NCBI RefSeq assembly: GCF_001270495.1 | Contig: NZ_LGUR01000162.1 | Location: 79,697-143,696, forward strand | From: Streptomyces viridochromogenes | GTDB taxonomy: Bacteria; Actinomycetota; Actinomycetes; Streptomycetales; Streptomycetaceae | Direction: 5' to 3' | DNA: 64,000 nucleotides | Part shown: positions 1 through 11,040 of the stretch, in pieces | Layout of the letters: each line of letters opens with the position of its first letter | Numbering within the stretch: the stretch's first letter is position 1 | Made by a program: the position numbers and the translations under genes | Notes under the pieces: model-generated | Database searches by the model: none | Told to the model about the DNA's origin: nothing | Seen by the model: the letters and a program-made list of their open reading frames with translations, nothing else

Positions 1-106
1 ACACTGCCGCGACATCCTTGCGAGTCCGGCCCACCACCCACGCGGTCACCGCCCGCAACCGAAGAGCCTCCTGCGCCGACGGCGACAACTGTTGTGTGGC
101 GCCCAC
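1..106 (-). CDS. IS630-like transposase, N-terminal fragment cut by the window edge
   Basis: Reading leftward from a GTG at 106, the frame gives a peptide beginning VGATQQLSPSAQEALRLRAV and continuing through GRTRKDVAAV to the window edge. The LSPSAQEALRLRAV segment followed by a small helix resembles the N-terminal helix-turn-helix of IS630/Tc1-type transposases common in actinomycetes. The start is uncertain because the frame stays open upstream of 106. The catalytic DDE part would lie outside the window, so whether the gene is intact cannot be judged. No terminal inverted repeat was identified in 107-414. Confidence 0.45.
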   Translation of the reverse strand, partial: MGATQQLSPSAQEALRLRAVTAWVVGRTRKDVAAV

Positions 107-414
107 CAGCTCACTTTGCGGCCGATACCTCGCACTTGCTTGCTGAGTGGCCGCCCATCTGCCTGATGCATCATCAGGTAACTCGGCAACTGATCAGCAT
201 CAGTCTCCGAACATTCCGAAACGGCTGTCCGAACAGATGCCATATCAGCGCTGTCACGGCAGCCAGGCTCTCGTAAAAGTGCAGGTAGAGAGCCTTGTCG
301 TGAGAGTCAACCGATGTTCCTCGACATCTTCGAGTCCGAGGTGTGTCCGTGTACAGTGAACGACGCCCCTGACCTGCAGAAAGCTGGCGGGGAGCCGTCT
401 TTTAGGAGTCCAAA
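107..414. other. intergenic region upstream of panD
   Basis: About 300 bases without a supported gene. The only signal I can support is the AGGAG ribosome site at 405-409, just ahead of the panD GTG. Base composition is lower in GC than the neighbouring genes, as expected for a promoter region next to an insertion-sequence end. Short open frames here look accidental. Confidence 0.5.
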
Positions 415-837
415 GTGCTGCGTACTTTGTTCAAGTCCAAGATCCACCGCGCCACCGTCACCCAGGCCGACCTGCACTACGTGGGATCGGTGACCATCGA
501 CGCGGACCTCCTCGACGCCGCCGACCTGCTCCCCGGCGAGCTCGTCCACATCGTCGACATCACCAACGGCGCCCGCCTGGAGACGTACGTCATCGAGGGG
601 GAGCGCGGCTCGGGGGTCATCGGGATCAACGGTGCCGCCGCCCATCTCGTCCACCCCGGCGACCTGGTGATCATCATCAGCTACGCTCAGATGACCGACG
701 CCGAGGCGCGGCAGTTCGAGCCCAGGGTCGTGCACGTGGACGGTGCCAACCGCATCGTGGCCCTGGGCGCCGACCCGTCCGAGCCGGTGCCGGGCTCCGA
801 CCAGGAGCGCAGCCCGCAGTCCGTGCCGGTGGCCTGA
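415..837 (+). CDS. panD: Aspartate 1-decarboxylase (pyruvoyl-dependent)
   Basis: A 140-residue cytoplasmic enzyme that decarboxylates L-aspartate to beta-alanine for pantothenate and coenzyme A synthesis. It is made as a proenzyme cleaved at Gly-Ser, seen here as HYVGSV with Gly24-Ser25, where the serine becomes the pyruvoyl group. The N-terminus [16 protein letters not shown] and the later GERGSG and INGAAAHL segments are family hallmarks, and length matches the family. The GTG start is 5 bases after AGGAG. It stands alone; the next gene starts about 50 bases downstream and is functionally unrelated. Confidence 0.97.
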   Translation: MLRTLFKSKIHRATVTQADLHYVGSVTIDADLLDAADLLPGELVHIVDITNGARLETYVIEGERGSGVIGINGAAAHLVHPGDLVIIISYAQMTDAEARQFEPRVVHVDGANRIVALGADPSEPVPGSDQERSPQSVPVA

Positions 838-890
838 CTGCACTCATCTTCGGCTCTTCAGCCTGACGACGGACCAGGAGCGTGCGTGGC

Positions 891-1235
891 ATGAGCGAGA
901 CAGAGATCCGCGACGACCGGGCGGCGGGCCGCCTGGAGGCCCTCCAGGGGGACGAAGTCACCGGCCGCATCGAGTACTTCGTCCTCGAAGCCCCGGCACG
1001 CGCGCTCGTCCCCGTCCACACCGTCGTGGAACCCGCCCACGAGGGGAAGGGCATCGCGGGCTCCCTGGCACGCGAGCTGTACGGCATCGCGGCGCGCGAG
1101 GGAGTCGTCGTCGCGCCGCTGTGCCCGTACGTGGTGAAGTGGGCCGAACGCCACCCCGACGAGGCCCCGGCGGCCGACCCCGAGCTGCTGGAGGCGGCGA
1201 AGGACTGGCTGCGGGCGCACCCCGAGCGGTTCTGA
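891..1235 (+). CDS. Small GNAT-like N-acetyltransferase (YjdJ/COG2388 type)
   Basis: A 114-residue single-domain protein. The segment VHTVVEPAHEGKGIAGSLARELY is the acetyl-CoA pyrophosphate loop of the short YjdJ-like branch of the GNAT fold, and the end ERHPDEAP..WL is usual for it. The substrate is unknown. ATG 891 was chosen because GGAG at 877-880 lies 10 bases upstream; a GTG at 882 would sit too close to it. The stop codon overlaps the next start (TGATG), so the two genes are probably translationally coupled. Confidence 0.85.
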   Translation: MSETEIRDDRAAGRLEALQGDEVTGRIEYFVLEAPARALVPVHTVVEPAHEGKGIAGSLARELYGIAAREGVVVAPLCPYVVKWAERHPDEAPAADPELLEAAKDWLRAHPERF

Positions 1236-1873
1236 TGCTGGCCCTCCTGCACACCTCGCCCCTGCACATCCCGGTTTTCGACGCCCTGCGCGACGAGGAC
1301 CACCAGGGCCTGCGCCTACGGCACTTCGTCGACGCGGAGCTGCTGGGCCGCGCCCGCCGCGAAGGCGCCGAATCCGTCACGGACGACGTCCGGGCGGCCC
1401 TCCGCCAGGCTGTCGCCCAGGGCGCGCGGGCCGTGCTGTGCACCTGCTCGACCATCGGCGGGATCGCGGAGGCGGCCGCCGCCGAGGCAGGCTTGCCGGT
1501 GCTGCGTGTGGACCGGCCGATGGCGGCGGCCGCCGTGGCCGAGGGAGCCCGGGTCGTCGTCCTTGCCACCGTGGAGAGCACGTTCGGTCCGACGGTCTCC
1601 CTGATCGAGGAGGAGGCCCGCCGTGCGGGGCGCCCCGTCGCGGTGCGGACCCGGCTCGTCGAGGGGGCGTGGGAGTGCTTCGACGCGGGTGACGTCGACG
1701 GTTGCGCACGTCTGGTGGCATCCGCGGCGGACGAGACCGAGGACGCCGACGTGATCGTCCTCGCCCAGGTCTCCATCGCCCCGGCTCAGCGGCTGACGAC
1801 GACACCGGTGCCCGTACTGTCCAGCCCCCGCCCGGGGCTGGCCGCCGGAGCCGAGGCTCTGCACCCGCGGTAG
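1235..1873 (+). CDS. Aspartate/glutamate racemase-family protein
   Basis: A 212-residue cytoplasmic protein resembling Asp/Glu/hydantoin racemases. The N-terminal LLHTSPLH segment and the Cys-bearing loop LCTCSTIGG (about residues 68-76) match the first catalytic-cysteine region; ATVESTFGPTVSLIEE matches the second half-domain. The second catalytic cysteine is less clear: Cys at VEGAWECFDAG is not in the usual context. The real substrate may therefore be something other than aspartate or glutamate. It overlaps the GNAT stop codon by one base and is probably co-transcribed with it. Confidence 0.75.
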   Translation: MLALLHTSPLHIPVFDALRDEDHQGLRLRHFVDAELLGRARREGAESVTDDVRAALRQAVAQGARAVLCTCSTIGGIAEAAAAEAGLPVLRVDRPMAAAAVAEGARVVVLATVESTFGPTVSLIEEEARRAGRPVAVRTRLVEGAWECFDAGDVDGCARLVASAADETEDADVIVLAQVSIAPAQRLTTTPVPVLSSPRPGLAAGAEALHPR

Positions 1874-1981
1874 GACCACCCGGCCGCCCGTGGTGACTCG
1901 GGTGAGTGACTGCCGGAGCGGCCCTCGGGTACGCGGGGGAGTAGTCCAGAGCCGACATGCACCGATGGGCTGGAGGACGCC

Positions 1982-2428
1982 ATGACGACCCCGTACTCGG
2001 ACCCGGTCCACCCGGACCCCGTCCATCCGAGCCCGACGCCGGGCCCACAGCCCCCCGAGCCCGGTCCCGGAGCCCGGCCCGTCACCGGTCCCGCCGGGAC
2101 CCGAACCGGTACCGAACCCCGAGCCGGGACCGCCGCTCAGCCGATCCTGAGGTGGCAGCCGACGGTGAGGCCCCTCAGAGTGCCGCCCCCGGGGGCCCGC
2201 CCGTCGTTCCGCCGCGCGTCCCTCAGCCGGACACCTCCGACCGGTCCCCGCCCCACAGCGTGTGGAACGAGCCGTCCCGGTCGGTCCGCCGGTACGTGTG
2301 CGCTCCGAAGAAGTCCCGCTGCCCCTGCGTCAGCGCCGCGGGCAGCCGCTCGGCGCGCAGGGCGTCGTAGTAGGCGAGGGCCGCCGCGAAGCCCGGCGTC
2401 GGTACGCCCTGGCGGGTCGCCGCGATGA
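1982..2428 (+). CDS. Possible small Pro-rich protein, doubtful
   Basis: A 148-codon frame opening with MTTPYSDPVHPDPVHPSPTP, preceded by GGAGG about 9 bases before the ATG. The first roughly 40 codons have high G/C at third positions, as in real genes here. Further on, third-position bias fades and all three frames become proline-rich. The 3' half runs antisense into gnd (stop at 2223), which argues against the full length being real. It may be a small gene decayed by frameshift, or noise. Confidence 0.22.
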   Translation: MTTPYSDPVHPDPVHPSPTPGPQPPEPGPGARPVTGPAGTRTGTEPRAGTAAQPILRWQPTVRPLRVPPPGARPSFRRASLSRTPPTGPRPTACGTSRPGRSAGTCALRRSPAAPASAPRAAARRAGRRSRRGPPRSPASVRPGGSPR

Positions 2429-3662
2429 TCACCTCACGCCAGTCGTCCTGCGCCGCGGCGATCTCCTGCGCGAACGTGTCGTCGGACAGCAGGCTCGGCA
2501 GATCGGCGCGCGCGTCGTACGCCGCGCGGATCCGGTCCAGGAACGCCGCCCGGATGATGCAGCCGCCGCGCCAGATCGCCGAGACGGCACCCAGGTCGAT
2601 GTCCCAGTCGTACTCCGCGCGCGCCGCGTCGATCTCGTGGAAGCCCTGCGTGTACGACACGATCTTCGACGCGTACAGCGCCTGCTCGACCCGGTCGGCG
2701 AACGCCGCGGCCTCCGCCTCGCCCAGCGGCGTGGCCGTCGGGCCGGCCAGCCCGCGGGACGCGTCCCGCAGCGCCGCGTGCCCGGAGAGGGAGCGGGCGA
2801 AGACCGCCTCCGCGATCCCGGACACCGGCACGCCCAGGTCCAGGGCGATCTGCACGGTCCAGCGGCCCGTGCCCTTCTGCTCGGCCTGGTCGACGACCAC
2901 GTCCACGAACGGCTTGCCCGTCGCGGCGTCGACGTGGGACAGCACCTCGGCGGTGATCTCGATCAGGTAGGAGTCCAGCCGGCCCCGGTTCCAGGTGCGG
3001 AAGATCTCCGCGATCTGGGCGGGCTCGTACCCGGCGACGTCCCGCAGCAGCTGGTACGCCTCGCCGATGAGCTGCATGTCGGCGTACTCGATGCCGTTGT
3101 GCACCATCTTCACGAAGTGCCCGGCACCGTCCGGACCGACGTGCGTCACACAGGGCGCCCCGTCCTGTGCCTTCGCGGAGATCTTCTCCAGCATGGGACC
3201 GAGAGAGTCGTACGACTCCTTCGGGCCACCCGGCATGATGCTCGGCCCGTGCAGCGCGCCCTCCTCGCCGCCCGAGACACCCATGCCGACGAAGTGGATG
3301 CCCTGCTCGCGCAGGTCACGCTCGCGGCGCCGGGTGTCGGCGAAGTGCGCGTTGCCACCGTCGATGATCATGTCGCCCGGCTCCAGCAGCGGCGCGAACT
3401 CCTGGATCACCGCGTCGGTCGGCTCACCGGCCTTCACCATGATGACCAGCCGCCGCGGCCGCTCCAGCGCCGCCACGAAGTCCTTGGCGGACTCGGCGGC
3501 GATGAACTCGCCCTCGCTCCCGAACTCCTCCACCAGCGCCCGCGTGCGCGCCGGCGTCCGGTTGTGCACCGCGACCGTGTAGCCGTTGCGGGCGAAGTTG
3601 CGGGCGAGATTGCGGCCCATGACCGCGAGACCCGTGACGCCGATCTGCGCCGAAGTGCTCAT
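2223..3662 (-). CDS. gnd: 6-phosphogluconate dehydrogenase, decarboxylating (NADP+)
   Basis: A 479-residue enzyme of the oxidative pentose phosphate pathway, converting 6-phosphogluconate to ribulose 5-phosphate with NADPH production. The N-terminus IGVTGLAVMGRNLARN is the Rossmann dinucleotide motif; VGMGVSGGEEGALHGPSIMPG is the substrate-binding signature; GTGRWTVQIALDLGVP and FFGAHTYRRTDRDG mark the C-terminal domain. Length matches the homodimeric GndA class. ATG 3662 gives the canonical start MSTSAQIGVTGLAVMG; the frame stays open upstream but that part has no family similarity. It is transcribed alone, divergent from the wall hydrolase. Confidence 0.97.
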   Translation of the reverse strand: MSTSAQIGVTGLAVMGRNLARNFARNGYTVAVHNRTPARTRALVEEFGSEGEFIAAESAKDFVAALERPRRLVIMVKAGEPTDAVIQEFAPLLEPGDMIIDGGNAHFADTRRRERDLREQGIHFVGMGVSGGEEGALHGPSIMPGGPKESYDSLGPMLEKISAKAQDGAPCVTHVGPDGAGHFVKMVHNGIEYADMQLIGEAYQLLRDVAGYEPAQIAEIFRTWNRGRLDSYLIEITAEVLSHVDAATGKPFVDVVVDQAEQKGTGRWTVQIALDLGVPVSGIAEAVFARSLSGHAALRDASRGLAGPTATPLGEAEAAAFADRVEQALYASKIVSYTQGFHEIDAARAEYDWDIDLGAVSAIWRGGCIIRAAFLDRIRAAYDARADLPSLLSDDTFAQEIAAAQDDWREVIIAATRQGVPTPGFAAALAYYDALRAERLPAALTQGQRDFFGAHTYRRTDRDGSFHTLWGGDRSEVSG

Positions 3663-6389
<2,727 letters not shown>

Positions 6390-6599
6390 GAGCTGCTCCT
6401 CTGCGTGAGGCGGGGGCGGTGACCCCGGCGTGGCGAACGGTCGGCCTTCATAATCAACACGATGCCTCGAAAAGCTCTTCCCGTCGTCGTACCAGAGCAC
6501 GCACCTTGTCGTACTGCCGATGGAGTACTGCGGCGGCGGTCTCATCCCCCAGGCGGGTGACCCCGGGTGGAGACCCCCAGGTGAAAACCCCGACGGGCC

Positions 6600-7370
6600 T
6601 TGGTACTACTGCTCTTCGTGGACTTCGACCCCGATCTCGCCGCGCTCCGGCCGCTCGGCGGCTTCTTCGTACTACGCACGGCAGGGGCAGCTCTTCGGCC
6701 ACTCCCGACCCTGGCGCAGGCATACGGAGAACCCCCGTCGGACGCTTCCCTGTCGGACCCTCAGGGAAGTCCCCTGGGCTTCCGCGTCCGGAAAGTCGCG
6801 CACGCCCTGCGTGCCCCCGAGCCGCGGATCGCCGCCTCCGTCGCCCAGCAGGGCCTCGCGGCCCGGCTGTGGTCGGTGACGCTCGGCTGCGCCGTCCTCT
6901 ACGGCCGCGTCCCCGACCTCGACCCGCGCCTGCTGCGCTGGGATCCCGACGGCAGCGCCCCCGACGACCTGTGGCTCACCGAGCTGCACCCGATGCCCGC
7001 GGACCCGGCGATCATCGCGGACGTCGTGCTGCACGCCCACCTGGAACCACTGACCGCCGCCCTGCACACCCGCTACCGGGTCGCCGCCGGCCTGCTGTGG
7101 GGCAACGCGGGGTCGGCGCTCGCGGGCGCGGCCCGGCAGCTGGACCAGTGGGCGCGCGCGGCCGGCCGTACGGACGCAGCCGCCCGCACCCGCGCCCTGA
7201 CCGCGGAACTCTTCGGCCACTCCCTCCTCGCCGGCACCGGCACCCTCACCGGGACCGCGTTCCGGCGCCGCAGCTGCTGCCTCTACTACCGGGTACCGGG
7301 CGGCGGCGTGTGCGGCGACTGTTGCTTCACACGAGCACCGCGCTCTTCCCCACACGCCACATCTGGGTGA
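6600..7370 (+). CDS. FhuF-like (2Fe-2S)-binding protein
   Basis: A 256-residue protein whose C-terminus carries FRRRSCCLYYRVPGGGVCGDC, the Cys-Cys-x10-Cys-x2-Cys cluster of FhuF-type siderophore-iron reductases. The central region (LWSVTLGCAVLYGRVPDLDP, then RVAAGLLWGNAGSAL) is the usual helical body. The likely role is reductive release of iron from imported siderophores, but no siderophore genes are adjacent. The start is uncertain: TTG 6600 gives the longest frame, and GTG 6618 (MDFDPDLA) is also reasonable; neither has a strong ribosome site. The gene ends just before glgA. Confidence 0.8.
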   Translation: MVLLLFVDFDPDLAALRPLGGFFVLRTAGAALRPLPTLAQAYGEPPSDASLSDPQGSPLGFRVRKVAHALRAPEPRIAASVAQQGLAARLWSVTLGCAVLYGRVPDLDPRLLRWDPDGSAPDDLWLTELHPMPADPAIIADVVLHAHLEPLTAALHTRYRVAAGLLWGNAGSALAGAARQLDQWARAAGRTDAAARTRALTAELFGHSLLAGTGTLTGTAFRRRSCCLYYRVPGGGVCGDCCFTRAPRSSPHATSG

Positions 7371-7411
7371 CCATGAAAGGGCAACCAGCCGCTGAGAACA
7401 GGGGGTTCCGG

Positions 7412-8572
7412 GTGCGTGTGGGACTGCTGACCCGGGAGTACCCGCCGGATGTGTACGGCGGCGCGGGTGTCCATGTCGAGTTCCTCGCCCGGGAGTTGAG
7501 GGATCTCGTCGACCTCGAGGTGCACTGCTGGGGCGAGGGCCGCGCGGTCGGCGTGCAGCGCCACCGCCCCTGGTCCGCGCTCGACACCTCCAACGACGCA
7601 TTGCGCACCTTCTCCGTGGACCTGGCCATGGCCGCCGGACTCGAAGGCTGCCAACTCGTCCACTCCCATACCTGGTACGCCAACCTCGCCGGCCACCTGG
7701 GCAAGCTCCTGTACGGCATCCCGCATGTGATGACCGCACACTCCCTGGAGCCCCTGCGCCCCTGGAAGGCCGAGCAACTCGGCGGCGGATACGCCCTGTC
7801 GAGCTGGGCCGAGCGCACCGCGATCGAGGCCGCCGACGGGGTGATCGCCGTCTCCGGGGCGATGCGCGAGGACATCCTCGGCTGCTATCCCGCGCTGGAC
7901 CCGGCCAGGGTCCACGTCGTCCACAACGGCATCGACACCACTCTCTACCGGCCCGACCACCGCACCGACGTCCTCGCGCGCTTCGGCCTCGACGCCGACC
8001 GCCCGTATGTGCTGTTCGTCGGCCGCATCACCCGCCAGAAGGGCGTGCCCCATCTGCTGCGCGCGGTACGGGACATCGACCCGGCCGCACAGGTCGTGCT
8101 CTGCGCCGGCGCGCCCGACACCCCCGAGATCGACCAGGAGTTCCGCGACCTCTACCAGGAGCTGAGCCGGGTCCGCGAGGGCGTGCACTGGATCCCGCAG
8201 ATGCTGCCGCGCCCGGAAGTGATCCAACTCCTCACCCACGCCGCCGTGTTCGTCTGCCCTTCGGTGTACGAGCCCCTCGGCATCGTCAACCTGGAGGCGA
8301 TGGCCTGCGGAACTCCCGTGGTGGCCTCGCAGGTCGGCGGCATCCCCGAGGTCGTCGACGACGGCAAGACCGGTCTGCTCGTCCCGCTGGACGACGACGT
8401 CGAGGTATTCGAGGCCGGCCTCGCGCGGGCCCTGGACTCGGTGATCGGCGACCCGGAGACCGCCCGCCGGATGGGCGACGCCGGACGGGAGCGCGCGGTA
8501 GGGGAGTTCGGCTGGGACGCGGTGGCCCGGCGGACGGCCCTGCTCTACGGGGAGATCCTCAAACAGGCTTAG
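7412..8572 (+). CDS. glgA: Glycogen synthase / glycosyltransferase (actinobacterial GlgA type)
   Basis: A 386-residue GT4-type glycosyltransferase that extends alpha-glucan or makes maltose-1-phosphate from ADP-glucose; the actinobacterial branch is often called GlgM. Motifs include REYPPDVYGGAGVHVE at the N-terminus, VVHNGIDTTLYRP, LFVGRITRQKG and the E-x7-E motif in CPSVYEPLGIVNLEAMACG. GTG 7412 (VRVGLLTREYPP) has GGGGG 6-10 bases upstream and gives the canonical start; an ATG at 7373 would add 13 unconserved residues. It is followed 51 bases later by glgC on the same strand, which supplies the ADP-glucose. Confidence 0.93.
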   Translation: MRVGLLTREYPPDVYGGAGVHVEFLARELRDLVDLEVHCWGEGRAVGVQRHRPWSALDTSNDALRTFSVDLAMAAGLEGCQLVHSHTWYANLAGHLGKLLYGIPHVMTAHSLEPLRPWKAEQLGGGYALSSWAERTAIEAADGVIAVSGAMREDILGCYPALDPARVHVVHNGIDTTLYRPDHRTDVLARFGLDADRPYVLFVGRITRQKGVPHLLRAVRDIDPAAQVVLCAGAPDTPEIDQEFRDLYQELSRVREGVHWIPQMLPRPEVIQLLTHAAVFVCPSVYEPLGIVNLEAMACGTPVVASQVGGIPEVVDDGKTGLLVPLDDDVEVFEAGLARALDSVIGDPETARRMGDAGRERAVGEFGWDAVARRTALLYGEILKQA

Positions 8573-8623
8573 CGCGCGTTGCTCAGGGGCAGGCTGGGAC
8601 CAACCAGGGTGAGGGGAGCGGCC

Positions 8624-9844
8624 ATGCGTCGTGGCGGACCTTCGGTGCTCGGAATCGTACTGGCGGGCGGAGAAGGCAAGCGCCTGATGCCGCTGACCGC
8701 GGACCGCGCGAAACCCGCGGTCACCTTCGGAGGAACGTATCGCCTGGTCGATTTCGTCCTCTCCAACCTCGTCAACGCCGACATCCTGCGCATCTGCGTC
8801 CTCACGCAGTACAAGTCGCACTCGCTGGACCGGCACATCACCACGACCTGGCGGATGTCCAGCCTGCTCGGCAACTACGTCACCCCGGTCCCGGCCCAGC
8901 AGCGCCTCGGCCCGCGCTGGTACCTGGGCAGCGCCGACGCGATCCTCCAGTCCCTGAACCTGGTCTACGACGAACGCCCCGAGTACGTCGCGGTGTTCGG
9001 CGCCGACCACGTGTACCGCATGGACCCGCGCCAGATGCTCGCCCAGCACATCGAGAGCGGCGCGGGCGTGACGGTGGCGGGCATCCGCGTGCCGCGGGGC
9101 GAGTCGTCGTCCTTCGGCGTGATCAGCCCGGGCTCGGACGGCCTCACCGTGGAGCGCTTCCTGGAGAAGCCCGCCGACCCGCCCGGCCTGCCGGGCGACC
9201 CGGAGTGCGTGTTCGCCTCGATGGGCAACTACATCTTCACCACCAAGGCCCTCATCGAGGCGCTCCAGCGGGACGCCGAGGACGAGAACTCCGTGCACGA
9301 CATGGGCGGTTCGATCCTGCCGCAGCTCACCGGCCGGGGCGAGGCCCAGCTCTACGACTTCAGCGCCAACCACGTCCCCGGCGAGACCAACCGGGACCGC
9401 GGCTACTGGCGGGACGTCGGCACCCTGGACGCGTACTACGACGCCCACATGGACCTGATCGCCGAGCGCCCCGCCTTCAACCTCTACAACCGCAGCTGGC
9501 CCATCTACACCCACTCCAACCAGCTCTCCCCGGCCCGCTTCAACGCGGGCGGCATGGCCAGCGAGTCCATCATCAGCGCCGGGTGCCTCATCCGCGGCCA
9601 GGTCACGCGGTCCGTGCTGTCGCCGGGGGTGGTGGTCGACCCGGGGGCCGTGGTGCAGGGGGCGGTGCTGCACGACAACGTGCGCATCGGGCGGGGCGCG
9701 GTGGTACGGGGAGCCGTGCTCGACAAGAACGTCGAGGTGCCCCCGGGCGCGACGATCGGCGTCAACCCGGAGCGGGACGCGGAGCTGTACACCGTCTCCA
9801 AGGGCGGGGTGATCGCGCTGGGGAAGGGGCAGCGGGTCCCGTAG
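8624..9844 (+). CDS. glgC: Glucose-1-phosphate adenylyltransferase
   Basis: A 406-residue enzyme making ADP-glucose, the committed step of glycogen synthesis. The nucleotide-binding loop [15 protein letters not shown] is at residues 11-25, with [20 protein letters not shown] after it. The later segments [24 protein letters not shown] and GYWRDVGT are all family signatures, and a left-handed beta-helix occupies the C-terminus. ATG 8624 has a GAGGGGAG ribosome site upstream. A strong hairpin terminator lies 31 bases after the stop. Confidence 0.97.
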   Translation: MRRGGPSVLGIVLAGGEGKRLMPLTADRAKPAVTFGGTYRLVDFVLSNLVNADILRICVLTQYKSHSLDRHITTTWRMSSLLGNYVTPVPAQQRLGPRWYLGSADAILQSLNLVYDERPEYVAVFGADHVYRMDPRQMLAQHIESGAGVTVAGIRVPRGESSSFGVISPGSDGLTVERFLEKPADPPGLPGDPECVFASMGNYIFTTKALIEALQRDAEDENSVHDMGGSILPQLTGRGEAQLYDFSANHVPGETNRDRGYWRDVGTLDAYYDAHMDLIAERPAFNLYNRSWPIYTHSNQLSPARFNAGGMASESIISAGCLIRGQVTRSVLSPGVVVDPGAVVQGAVLHDNVRIGRGAVVRGAVLDKNVEVPPGATIGVNPERDAELYTVSKGGVIALGKGQRVP

Positions 9845-9874
9845 CAGGCGCGAGGTGACACAGAGACCGGCGTG

Positions 9875-9901
9875 AGTCCCGTCCCGTCGTGGGGCGGGAC
9901 T
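9875..9901 (+). terminator. hairpin terminator after glgC
   Basis: The arms AGTCCCGTCCC (9875-9885) and GGGGCGGGACT (9891-9901) pair with one G-U wobble around a 5-base loop. It is well placed to end glgA-glgC transcription. Confidence 0.8.
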
Positions 9902-9929
9902 CTTGTCGTGCGCCTCTTGTGACGCCCCG

Positions 9930-10895
9930 GCAAGCGCCTGAAGCTGAACTTCGGCGCCGTCGACTGGCGGGCCGAGGTGTACGTCAACGGCACCAAGGTC
10001 ACCGAGCACACCGGCGGCTACGACAAGTTCGGCGCCGACAGCACCGACGCGCTGAAGCCCGGCCGCACCCAGGGGCTGATCGTCGGCGTCTACGACCCGA
10101 CCGACGCGGCTAACGGCGAGAACCCCCTGCTCGGCAAGCAGCGCCTGGACCCGAGCGGCATCTGGTACACCCCGTCCTCCGGCATCTGGCAGACGGTGTG
10201 GCTGGAGCCGATGGCCCCGGACCATGTGGACGGGCTCAAGCTCACCCCCGACGTCGGACGGCCGCTGACCCTGACCATCCCCGATCCGCACCTGTGGTCG
10301 CCCGACGGCCCCTTCCTGTACGACCTGAAGGTGACTGTCGGCACCGACCGCGTCGGCAGCTACTTCGGGATGCGCTCGATCGCTGTGGAGAAGGTGAACG
10401 GCGTGCCGCGCACCGTCCTCAACGGGAGCCGATCTTCCTGATGGCCACTCTCGACCAGAGCTTCTGGCCGGACGGCCTGCCCGGCCCGGTTGTACCAGCT
10501 GCGGTCGACTGGAGGACCCTCTGCGCCAAGCCGGACCGCTGGTTCCACTGGGCCGACCGGCTGGGCCTGCTGGTGTGGCAGGACATGCCCGCGATGACCG
10601 CCGGGGTGGACCCGGGCGCCGAGGCGCGTGCCTCGTCGACCCCGCGACCTACTCCGACGACTACCTCACCAAGTTCGACGAGGTGCGCGCCGCCCTGGTC
10701 TGCCGGGACGGCAAGGGTGCCGTGTACACCCAGATCACGGACGTCGAGGATGAGCCGAACGGGCTCCTGACCTATGACCGTGCCGTGCTCGAACCGGACG
10801 CGGAACGGCTCAGGTCCGCTCATGAGGCGCTCATCCGTGACGCCTCCCGGGTGACACCGTCGGGATGCCCGGTGCCGCTACCCGTGCTGAAGTGA
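9930..10895 (+). pseudogene. Decayed GH2-type glycoside hydrolase (beta-galactosidase-like)
   Basis: Fragments of one GH2 protein lie in order but in three frames. They are RLKLNFGAVDWRAEVYVNG through FGMRSIAVEKVNG (sugar-binding and Ig-like domains, to about 10430), then PIFLMATLDQSFWPDG and DRWFHWADRLGLLVWQDMPA (barrel start, to about 10605), then ATYSDDYLTKFDEVRAA and TQITDVEDEPNGLLTYDRAV (barrel end). There is no start codon for the conserved frame. The barrel part carrying the catalytic glutamates is missing between the second and third fragments, and frameshifts lie near 10432 and 10620. The protein cannot be functional. A terminator still follows at 10913. Confidence 0.9.
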
Positions 10896-10912
10896 CCTCA
10901 TATGCACCATGA

Positions 10913-10940
10913 GTCCCGCCCCTTTCGTAAGGGGCGGGAC
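10913..10940 (+). terminator. hairpin terminator after the GH2 remnant
   Basis: Perfect 12-bp stem: GTCCCGCCCCTT (10913-10924) and AAGGGGCGGGAC (10929-10940), with a TCGT loop followed by TT. It presumably ended the intact ancestor of the pseudogene. Confidence 0.85.
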
Positions 10941-10984
10941 TTAATCTGCCGTTAACTGAGCGTAGCTTGATCGTACTTGACTGT

Positions 10985-11002
10985 AATCGCCAGAGGGCGA
11001 TT
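10985..11002. promoter_or_regulatory. inverted repeat upstream of the WS/DGAT gene
   Basis: AATCGCC-AGAG-GGCGATT is a perfect 7-bp inverted repeat 39 bases before the TTG start. It is preceded by the related hexamers TTGATC and TTGACT at about 10967-10981. It may be an operator or a 5' leader hairpin. Confidence 0.45.
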
Positions 11003-11040
11003 GACTGCTGGTCCACCCTTCGTCGACGCGAGGCAAGCCA

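Noticed and set aside
314..493. 59-codon frame MFLDIFESEV... overlapping panD
   Set aside because: It runs into panD in another frame, has poor third-position bias in its first half and no ribosome site.
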